The notes beneath the pieces are model-generated. The model made no database searches and had not been told where the DNA came from. It saw nothing but the letters and a program-made list of their open reading frames with translations. A stretch of 27,914 nucleotides of DNA from Haplosporangium gracile (Eukaryota; Mortierellomycota; Mortierellomycetes; Mortierellales; Mortierellaceae): positions 1-27,914 of the forward strand of contig JAAAUF010000542.1 in the NCBI GenBank assembly GCA_015499985.1, given 5' to 3'. This document shows, one piece after another, positions 1 through 9,700 of the stretch (position 1 is the first letter of the stretch; each line of letters starts with the position of its first letter). A program made the position numbers and the translations under genes.

Positions 1-56
<56 letters not shown>
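1..56. repeat. (GA)n microsatellite
   Basis: An almost perfect GA dinucleotide array opens the window. It lies 3' of exon 6 of the Rieske-like gene, so on that gene's strand it is a (TC)n tract inside the seventh, unfinished intron. A pyrimidine tract on the sense strand could be part of that intron's acceptor region, but the acceptor is outside the window. Confidence 0.9.
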
Positions 57-58
<2 letters not shown>

Positions 59-157
59 CAGACGACTATGGACCAAAAGCAACAAAAGCAGATGATCTAC
101 ACAAAAACCACTACTCGCCAATTACATCTTCAGATGGCGCGGAGGCGTATGCTTTAC

Positions 158-1894
158 CTTGGTCGCAAGATCAACATTCTTGTGAGGGCAGTACCGGTCG
201 ACTTCGTATGTTGTTCCGTTCCCTGCTGTCACACGGATACGGTTGCCCATGGGCTGGATCCGTCCAGGTCCAGGCAAGAGTGCACTGTTTCCAGTCTTGA
301 CGAATGGCAACTGTGCTGAAGATATCTTGGGTGTATTTGCCTCCATCTCTGGGTCCGAGTCCGAAGAAGACGAGGATGACGACGACGAGGATGATGATGA
401 AGAAGAGGACGAAGACTCGTTGCCGTCTTCACCGTCCTTGTTCTTCTTTTCCTTCTTTGATGATGCGTGAATGGTGACAAGGCCATCCTCGCCTGTGGTC
501 GTTGTTGTTTCCGCCGTTGTTTCTGCTGATGTTGATCCGGTCTGTTCTCCCTCAGTGGTCTTCTCCTGATCCTTCTTGACCGACTTTTGCTTGAGCGCCT
601 TCTTCTCCATCTTTTCCTTCTTCTCCTTCTTCTTCTTCTCCTTCTTTTCCTTCTTCATCTTTTTCTTCTCCTGCTTCAACTTTCCATAATCTAGCGAGAT
701 AATAGGTTCCAGAAGCGTAGTTTGGTTGTTAGGGAATCAAAAGGTATATTTTTCTGCTGTAACGGATATCTTTGGCTCTCTACACAATCGACAGGCCTTT
801 CATGGAGGTTGGGTAGGAACAGCATGTTGAGGAGTAGATGTGAGAGATCTTCACTTCTTCTTTTTTGACATACCGACGGGAGGGTTGACGGACAGACGCA
901 ACAGGTCCTTGACCAGAGGCAACAACTCAATTTCCTACAAAGATGAGCAATACAAACCGCAAATAAAAATCGGCAAAAAAAATCCGAGGTTGGTTAAGTT
1001 AGCAAATAATCTTTTTTCTCTGACTCGGAGCAGCTCTGGCCCCCATTCAAATCCACACCCCAAGTTTCACACGGTCAACATCCAAAGTTGTTACTTCAGC
1101 TCATCATTCACTACATGGCAACAACTGAACAAAAAAACGCGAAGGCAACTCTTCTTTACCTTCCAGCTCTCTCCAGAGAGGACTCGGAGATCCTTGATAG
1201 TGTACAGTCTGTTTTTCTCCAAGATATCAACATCCTTCTCGACATCACGGCTCGACCATGATCTCTCCGATCCAATGCGCTCCAACAGTGTCGATGCTTT
1301 CTAAAGTTACCAGAACGAAAAGGATATAGAGCGAGTAAGTAATAAGCTCACTGTCAGCAAAACGACGATTGAAAAGAGGGATCGTGAGGTTTTGACTATA
1401 TCCAGCCCAATCGCCTGTTAATTCCTGAATAGAAAACGGACTTCCATGATCCCTGTCCTTGTTTTCTTTTTCAAACTTGTGTCGTCCCTGCATTACTATG
1501 TCCAAACTGTCCTGCGTTATGCTCGGTCGGTCAGTCCGCTGGTCGATCGTCGGCAGTAAACAACCTTGCGAGAAATAAGCGTTCTGGTGTGAATGAAGAT
1601 ATTTTACCATTGAGTCTGGCAAGTACGTCTCTAGTTTGACATTCACCCAAAAAAAAAAGCAAAAAGAGATCGAATGAAGATGGTGAGTGGCCGAAGAAAA
1701 GATGATCGGGGGATCGAGTAACTCTGAACGACTGTCTGTCATTCAACAAACAAGACCTGATCGTATCCAAGCGGTCTTGCTATGTGCAAGGAATAGAAAG
1801 TACCTGCGTTGTCGTCGGGTTTGGTTGTTTCGGGCATGGCAGCGAGGTATGCGGCAAAGAATCCTCCGCCATCAGCTCCGTTTTTCTTGCCCAT
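158..1894 (-). CDS. Rieske [2Fe-2S]-like protein, 5' six exons (3' end outside window)
   Basis: Six exons join with matching phases: 1894-1804, 1630-1608, 1414-1352, 1300-1160, 934-874 and 690-158, giving 304 codons. All five introns are GT-AG; one has a CCTAAC branch-like motif. The start at 1894 sits in CAACAATGG, a good fungal context, and the upstream sequence is CT-rich. In order the protein has a Gly-rich N-terminus (MGKKNGADGGGFF), a predicted helical block (DILEKNRLYTIKDLRVLSG, then EIELLPLVKDLL), a Lys/Glu-rich charged linker, an 18-residue Ser run, and a final block containing YEVDRYCPHKNVDLATK. The C-P-H with flanking hydrophobics resembles the first Rieske cluster motif (C-x-H); the second (C-x-x-H) should be in the next exon. 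Exon 6 stops in phase 0 at a GTAAAG donor. Metal binding is inferred from half the motif only. Some family members also have a metallo-beta-lactamase fold (CMAH-like); nothing here shows that. Confidence 0.7.
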
Positions 1895-2269
1895 TGTTGA
1901 AAAGAGAGTTGTGTGTGTGATGAGAAGTGGGAAGAGTGTGTGTGTTGTGAGAGAGGGAGAGAGAGAGAGAGAAGGAAGAGCGAGCGCGGACTACAATAAA
2001 GACAGCGAGTGAGTGGAGGGAGAAGGTAAGAGTTCAAAAGTCCGAGTCCAGGCAAACAAGAACAAAAATCATCTGTCCTGCCCCACCCAAACATCACACT
2101 CGGACATACTCTTCATTCAAAGTTTGAATCGCGACTGCAAGCCAACGAACAAAGGCGCCTTCTGGCACTTGGTTAATACCTTTGTTCTCTGCACCCAACA
2201 ACATCCTCGATGCTGCTTTCTTGCTTCTCTGTGACGGCAATGGTATATTTCTTGCTCCATTTCTTCACT
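1895..2269. promoter_or_regulatory. 5' region of the Rieske-like gene
   Basis: About 375 bp separate the start codon of the Rieske-like gene from the end of the recombinase relic. On the minus strand the first 110 bp upstream of the ATG are almost pure pyrimidine (CT and CA repeats around 1915-1985), the usual look of a fungal core promoter and leader. I see no convincing TATA box. No gene is visible on either strand. Confidence 0.45.
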
Positions 2270-5200
2270 TTATTCAGCCTTGACACCCCAAGGTTTGCGG
2301 AGGGAATGAAAGAACTGCGAAATAGACCCATGACGATCAATCGCATCCTGAATCGCCTTCTACTCCCTCTTTACCCTCTCCCCAAGCGACCCGTCCTCAG
2401 CCGCAACAATCACCTTCAACGTCTCATAGACAATCCCCTTCTTGAAGTAGTACGCCTTTTTGAACTTTAGCTCTTAATACAGTCGTCATTTCGGCGCATG
2501 CTTATCTAAACTCCAAATCGACGGCTTCTTCCCCATCGCGCTGAACCATTCCACCCGCAACACAATAAACGGCGCATCCCGCTGTTCCATCATATACGTT
2601 GAGATATTGGCCTCGAGTTGCTCCACCGGGATCTGTTCATAGTATTTGGCAATCTCGTCCGCAAGAAGACTCAACGTTCCTTTAGGGTCGTAGTTGTGAT
2701 GCCTGGGAATGATCTGACTCCGTACGCGCACTTGCGTAGGTGTTGGCGTCAACGTCGACTCGCTCGGGAACTTCTCGTCCTCCTCGTCCTTCTCCTCCTG
2801 CTGTTGCTCATTGTTCACAACCTTCGCAACCAAGGGAATTATAAGTTCACGTGCCTCCTAAACCTCGCCATTGTCAATCCCCCTCTTCCTCCTGCTTCAC
2901 CACCCTCTGCTCTTCCCCCGCCTCTTCATTTTGGACCAAAGATTCCCTACTCGGCGTGCCCTTCGATACACCAGCATCCACAGGTTGACGTCTCACGCTC
3001 ATAAACAATTCCTCGAGCTCTTCTTCCTCTTCCTCTTCATCTTCTACGACTACTTGTTCTGTATCCGCCGACTCAGGTTCGTATTCCGCCTCTTGATCGT
3101 ATTCTTCCTCTTGATCGTACTTCTCCTCCTGGTGTGCGTCTTGTTGCTGATCGTCGTCAATCTCTCTCATAGAAGATTGGTGTTCAACCAGCCACCTCAT
3201 CATCATCAGCCGCTTCCCCTGACGACTATGCTGTGCCTCCATACTCTCCATAGCCTGTTCAACAAAGCTCGTCTCATAATCGTCCAGCTTGCTCCAGAGT
3301 CCCTGGATCGACCTCTTCATCCTAGTGACGCGACCATGCAGCTTCCCTACCGCCTCTTCTGCTGCCTCGCTGCGTTTAACACACACACATCGATAGCTGC
3401 TTTGGTATCGTCACGAAATGTCTGCATGAACTGCGTCATGGACGCTAGTGTCGATTGGATTGTCTGGATCTGCTGACCTTGATCCGGGGTGTTGTCATGA
3501 TGTTGTGCGTTATTCCTGTTGTCCACAGCTGATGATGCTCTAGATTTCGGTTTGCGGCAGGAAATGGTGAGCGTATTCCTGCTAGTATAATTGTCCTTAA
3601 TTAGCGGCAGTTGCGGGGCGATCTGTCTCTGTGTAACCTTCCAAATCTTCCTAGGCTTTTTTGAGGCCACGACGCTCCTTCTCTCCTTCTCACAGTCTGA
3701 ACGGCCGTCAAAAACGCGTCGAACGACTCCGACTTGAACACCGGATGACTCGCCTTTCAAAGCAGTTCGTCATCCTGCACGCCTTGCTCACCCGATTTGG
3801 ATTTGCTGTTCATCAAAGCCACGGCATCCTGCAGGATGACTTTGCGGAGGCACACGAGGAGAATCCCGATCCGGATAGCTGGGATATACTTATTGAAATA
3901 GCTCGGCCTATCTTCCTCGGATCGCCCCGTGCTCTCGTGTTGGCCACTCATGATATTATCGATCCATTGAATCCAATCGACTTTTCTTGGAAACATATCC
4001 TTGACAAACGGGAAGATCTGTCGCTGAAGTTCCAGTGGCGGGGAGTACATCTCGCGGGTGACACTGACTAGATAGCCATCAGATCCATCAAGGATGGGTG
4101 TCATGCGATAGGACTTCGATGTCTGTGTCGACCGAAGAAAGAATGTCTTTACCACAAATCAACTACAGGTATCTACTCGGATACTGCTGTTCTTCGCCTT
4201 GAGTGCTGACAGGGTATGTGCTAAACACTGATTCGTGCTTCACGGCACGGGTAGAAGTCGAAGGAATCTCGTCTAGAATATCTGTTACGACCTTGCGGCA
4301 TCTACAGGGCGTTTCAAAAAAAAAAAAGACCGATGGTCAGATTTTGACAACCATTCCGTAGAAAGATTGAGTGGAGTTACAGGTGGTCGGGGCGCGAATG
4401 TCACTTACTGGCTGAGAGCACTGGAGCTCGTTTGAATGGTACTGTCTTGATCTTCTGCGAACACCGTAAGACGTCTCCCAGTCGTATTGGTCGAAATCAG
4501 GCGGCCCCCATCTATCCTACAGTCAATAAGACAGCACGCGTTCAGCAATCTGAGCGTTTCATCCACGTTTTTCATTGCAGTAACTTCTTCACTCTCACAT
4601 ACATAGGATTCAAAGTATACCTACCGACCACAATGTGAGGAAATATTACAGAAGACTCGCAACAGGGCAAATTTCAACATCTTCATGCCGGACCAACTTG
4701 ATAATAGTAGGAACCACGGATTGCGAACCATGGACATGCGCAATGCCAATCCCAAAGGCAAAGTGAGAAGTTTTCTCGCGGTTGATTGTGAATCGGATTA
4801 GATAAAGATCGCCGAGCTGGATATCGGATGTATCGTAGGTGCGGTCGGAGCGGTGGTAGTTGTACGCAAGTTGCAGGCGGGCTCGGGCGATGGTGAACCA
4901 CTTGTCCTCGTCATTGATCATCTGATCCTTAAAATCCTTGGTCAAGAGGGTCAAGAGCACCTTGAGACTGCTTCCTAGTACCGATGCCGGAGTTGAGTAG
5001 CGGTTCTGAGCACGTCCGAGTGCAGCCTGTCCGGGTGTCGAGCGTGCAGTTAAGGGAGACTTTGCCCCCCTAAGCCTATTAAGAGATATTTACAATAGCA
5101 TTTTTGCTCAGCCGCGTTGTCATACTCTGGGCTGGCACAAGAAATATATCCTACAATAATCACATTTTTTTCATCAAGGCATAACGTACATTGTACTCGT

Positions 5201-5540
5201 GTGTCAGTCCTGGGATACCATTGTTCTTGAGAACGCCCTTGTTGTTCGGAGTTACGCCGTCAGCGAGACGTTGGCTGATGTAGAGGTAACGCATAGTCGA
5301 CTTGTGTGCGTACGCTAACCTTCGTGTAAGTAGTGCACTCACAGGAGCGGCGGAGCCATCCACGCGGAGAGGAAGGAGAAGATCCTTCATGAAGTCGTAA
5401 TACTTGTCCCGGGTGATTTTGTACCCATCTTTGAAATGCTTGCGTCGCACCATTTCTGCGCGGTAGAAGTTTCATAAAAGAAGCAGTAGTTGTATGAGCT
5501 TCATGTTGATCGGATAAAAGCAATACTTGCGTACATCGTC
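2270..5540 (-). pseudogene. Decayed Crypton-type tyrosine recombinase (Ndc10-like with GCR1_C-like tail)
   Basis: Fragments run in the expected N-to-C order on one strand. The N-terminal part (5453-5160) has MVRRKHFKDGYKITRDKYYD. The central part (4960-4646) has DIQLGDLYLIRF and later RHEDVEICPVASLL, which resembles the RHKDP..CPVGAL segment of Ndc10/Crypton recombinases. Next comes PPLELQRQIFPFVKDMF (about 4040), like the PP-ELQ-IFP block. A charged, coiled-coil-like linker follows across 2874-3760. The tail has EWFSAMGKKPSIWSLDKHAPK (about 2490-2550), then ELKFKKAYYFKKG and RHGSISQFFHSL, matching the layout of the GCR1_C DNA-binding tail. Breaks are in-frame stops at 2486-2488 (TGA), 2474-2476 (TAA) and 2360-2362 (TAG), plus at least two frame changes, near 3690 and near 3380. 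Coding-like sequence ends at TAA 2270-2272, inside an AATAAA. Cryptons have no terminal inverted repeats and I saw none. Family assignment is from motif memory and order, not a search. Confidence 0.6.
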
Positions 5541-5567
5541 AATTAAAAGAAAAGGGGACTTCTAACC

Positions 5568-6235
5568 TTAAAGCTCAGCTGAAGACGTTTGTATTGATAC
5601 TGCGTGGAAGTCTTGCAAATTTCTTCCAGAGGCTGGATATCCTTCTTCCTCTTCCTCCTCGTCTGACTCATGGTGACGGTCCTGGTTCGTAACGTCTGTC
5701 AGCTTCTTCGTACTTTCGTCCCGATATTGTTTCGTAGGCAAGTCCTTGGCAGGTTCCCGAGGGAGTCGCTGCTTCCGTATCGGTGCTGATGAGAGGTTGG
5801 TTTTGGCAAGTGGCAGGGAGAACGTCATGGATCGAGTGAACCGCGTACTTATTCGATTATCCTTCCTTGCTTTGGTCGGAGCCCGAATATGTGTTATTGA
5901 TGCATCATCGCCATGTCCCAGTATGCAAAGCGTCAGAACGAAAAAAAAAAAAAAAAAAAAAAAAGGCTGAGGACAAAATAGTAAATGCATCGAAATGTAA
6001 AGTCTAACAAATCATGCGGAGTCGAGAATGAGCAAGGACAGCAAACATACATACCGTTGACTTTAATCACAGGTTTCACAGCACCCCCAGTAGCCTCAGT
6101 CTCGCTCCTGGTAGTAATTTCTGAGACACCGCCTAGTTCGATGTCATCACTATCCGATACAGATGACTCCCCAGCAAACGTCTCCTCACTCGTTTCGCGT
6201 AACACGTATTCCTATTGTTCCTCATCCTCCTGCAT
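5568..6235 (-). pseudogene. Acidic spliced reading frame, possible N-terminus of the recombinase gene
   Basis: Two stretches join cleanly. Exon 6211-6055 contains EYVLRETSEETFAGESSVSD and ends at a GTATGT donor in phase 1. It joins after AAAG to 5869-5568, which begins ARKDNRISTRFTRSMTFSLP and ends ESDEEEEEEGYPASGRNLQDF...SSAEL before a stop. The 185-nt intron carries a T22-24 tract on the sense strand. Upstream, ATG at 6235 is followed in frame by MQEDEEQ and then TAG (6214-6212), so either the first exon lies elsewhere (CAATAG would then be an acceptor) or the gene is broken. Acidic, low-complexity composition; no domain recognised. A GTATCA donor inside the last exon could splice onward into the frame that opens the recombinase relic, making this its acidic N-terminus. 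That link is inference. Confidence 0.35.
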
Positions 6236-6785
6236 AAGTGCTGCGAATAAAAAAATATGGGTAGGGGAGAATTAGGAACTCGCTGTAGTTAAAAAGTATT
6301 CGCGCTGAAAAAAAAGGGCTCGTGGTCGTGTTCATATGTATATACGACTTCAACAACTAACTTCGCTTACGTGCACAAACACCCTTTTCTCTTAAAGCTT
6401 GGCCGAAGTGGTGATGGTCTGCGCCTTGGCCTTAGATGACTTCGTCAGACATGGAGGAGGGAATCAATAAGGAAGGCTAGTTCTTAGCGGGAATAGAAGA
6501 ATGCCTTCTTGAATCGCCGCGGAGCTGGATGTAAATGTATCAAGAGGGAAGAGAGGTATGACAGGTCGTTGACGGAAGGAAGTGGACCGAGACTGACGCG
6601 AGAAACGAAGTGATCGAAAAGCAAAAAAAGGTATGCTAGTGAATGAATAAAAATGGAATAAGCAACTGCAAACAACAGCTTTCAGCAGCCTTCTCAAGAC
6701 TCTGCAAGGACAGTCACATCTTTGCGCCACCAAATGGCGATGTTGTACATGGTATTGTAGAAGGTTCAAAACTATGCTAAACTGA
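6236..6785. other. Intergenic stretch downstream of the coiled-coil gene
   Basis: About 550 bp with no supported gene. Short open frames here lack splice or codon-use support. It must contain the 3' end of the coiled-coil gene that stops at 6786, but I see no exact AATAAA on the minus strand close to that stop. Confidence 0.5.
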
Positions 6786-9700
6786 TTAAGAGTCTCCTCC
6801 GCCGCCGCCACCTCCGCTTCGTCCGCTATCAACTTTCTTGATCAATCCCCTCCAGATATCCCGACTGACGCCTGCTCCGACCCTCCACAGGTCCAACCTC
6901 TCGTTCGCCGGCAACGGCTCTGTCGACTGCGCGCTATCCACACTCAGCGCTCTCGCCCTCCGCGGGTTCGACTGGGGCACAAACGGCCTGTCGGCCGCTC
7001 CCGTCGTCACCTGTTGATGTTGAACACTGGCCAAGATCCGCTTCTGGGAAGCCTTGATCAGATCTCGGTCAAAGACTGCTCGTTTCCTGCGTGAACTGTC
7101 CCTGTCCTCCGTATGGTCTGGTGTTGCCACCACATATGCCACCGCGGTGCTGGTGACTGCAGCCCGTTGAGAAAGACCTGTCGTCGGCGTTGACATGGTT
7201 CCAGAAGAATGTTGCGGAAACAGTCCACTCTCAGAGTGAGATGGAGTTATCGTTGGTCCCGACCTTGTAATATATCCCTGAATTCCCAACGTCTCTCTTG
7301 ATCGACCTCTCTGCTCCTGCTCCTGCCTCCGCTCTTGCTCCTCTGCTTGCTCTGCATCTTCTTCTTGGGCATCTGCGTCCAGAACCTCGACACTGGTCTG
7401 CGCGGTACCAAGACTTTGTTCCGACGCAAGACCCTTGCCCTTGAAGTCGGACTGGCTCGTGGCAACAGGATCCGATGGCGTCACAGATGACAACGAAGCT
7501 TCAGGAGGCGCATCAGAGCTGCTGAAAAGCGAACTCAAAACAGTCGATGCTGGGACCTCTCCTCGCAAGAAGGCTAGAGCAGATTCACGACCGGTGGCTC
7601 TTCCAAGACTCCGGGTGACCGAATCAATCGACCCTCTCGATCTTGGACCCCCGTGGAAGGAGGTTGCTGCTCGAGTCTTCCGGAAGACTTGATCAGTACT
7701 CGCCAGTGCACTCGATGCCGATCCCGATCCGGATCCGGATCCTGAGCCTGCGCTGAAGAATCCTGTTGTAAAGATGTTCTCCTGAGGCTTGACGTCGATG
7801 CTAGGTCGTGTTGCGTCGGCTGACGATGAGACTCCACCAGAGAACCGCCTTGAGTCAAACCAAGAAGTAGCCGACACGGGCGAGGAGACTGTCGAGGTCG
7901 AAGGCGTCACTGCAGTCAATCCGGACCGCGTGATAAGCGTTGGCTTAGTGCCAAGGCGGGGCGTGAGGGAGGCGGTAGCTTCATTGGCGGTAGAATTGGA
8001 GGACAGCGACGCCGTTGATGAAGAGTTCCTGTATGGCTGGCTGGCAGGAATACCTTCTATGATGTTTTCGGCATTCGACCGTTTGTCGCTGTTGGCCATC
8101 GGTCCTGAAGCCGACACAGAGATATATGTCGATGTTGCCCAATGATCCTGGAAAACATCTTGCTTTGTGACTACATTAAGCGCAAGCCCACTGGTCTTGG
8201 TAGACAGCCCAAACGTGCGAGGTGCTGCTTTGGTGGCGTTGCTACTGCTAGATACAGCTACTGGATCAGCTGAACGCGCCAAGCCCTCAACAGGGACCCG
8301 TTCCGACTCTGGCGTGGCGACAAAGCCCGTATGGGTCCCAGCGGCAGCCTCTTCCGGCAGGGACAACAAACTCTTGAAGGATTCCGCATTAACTCCCAGC
8401 GCAACAGGAGTAACAAAGATGGGATCAGTCTCAGTAGACAACATCCCAAAAGGTTGATTCTGTGGGAGTGAACGTGAGAACAAATCCTTGGCAGATTCCG
8501 CCACAGGAGACGAGGCGAGCGGAGAATGCGGCATGTTGACCCGCTTGGTATTGGGACTGAAGCGGATGTCGAGTGCCCTGATCATGACAGTCGACGCGGC
8601 GGCACCAGTAGCGACACCTTCGCCGACATGGACTGTGTTGGGTCGTGACGGCGCCGGAGACATGGTTGCCATGGTTGCCAAGGAAGTGGTCGTCGGGAGC
8701 CTCGAGCTGGGCAGAACAATGCCTCCTGTGCTGGATATCCGAGTTCCATCCGCCACAGGAACACCCTTGGGTGCTGTCTTTGCTTCTACTGCCTTGTTGG
8801 GAGAAGAGATCCAAGCCGACTCTGCAAGGACTCTCGATGTCTCCGCAATCACAGGTCCAGATTTGCTTGTCGACATAGTAGGTTTGTCCTTGGGAGGTTC
8901 CTGAGACATTACCGCAGACTTGGCGGCATCAGCAGCTTTGGTAACTTCCTGTGAAGGCTTGTCGCTTCCTCCAAAGACCTTGTTGAAGAAGCCGGAGACT
9001 CCTGTCGATGCCGATCCAAGAATGCGGGGACGATCCAGCATACCACCAAGGACATTCTTGAGCTGACCCGGCTTTTCAGGCACCTGTTCTGCTTTTGTCG
9101 TAATAGGCTCTTCCAGATGATGATGATGGTGGTGATGATGGTGATGGTGTTGATGGTGTTGGTAGTCAAAGTCGCTCTCACCCTCTGACTCGAAATCCTC
9201 CATAAAGTCCTGCTCGGCCTTGATACGGTCCTGCTCCACCTTGAGAACATAGCTCAGCTGCAACTCGTTGATCGTCATACGCAGCTTGCCAATTTCCGAC
9301 AACATCTCCTGTACGACATGCGCTAACGGGAAGAACTCGGCCACCGAGAAGCCCCAGTCCTCAAACTCGTCATCGTCTCCCACTTCCTTGGCATCAACCT
9401 CGCCTTCATCCTCCTGTCCTGACGCAGTACTGCCCCCATTAACGGGTGTATGCATGCCAAGGTGTCGATCTAGCAGCTCATCAACAGGGTTGGCCACCTG
9501 AGCCTCCACCCAGCGGAAACGCTCACCAAGGTTGCTGACATCCGTCAAGACGTTTTCAATTACAGAGTTGGACATCTGCGATAGTGCCTGGATATCGAAC
9601 GTTCTCCTCAGTCGACGGTTCAGCTCGCGTGTATCGGAACGAGCCAGTCGCTCGAGGAGCTCAGTCGACAGAGTGTGAAGCAGCTGGTACGGCCTGTGTT

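Noticed and set aside
243..470. Asp/Glu-rich open frame on the plus strand
   Set aside because: It is the antisense of the poly-Ser run of the Rieske-like gene.
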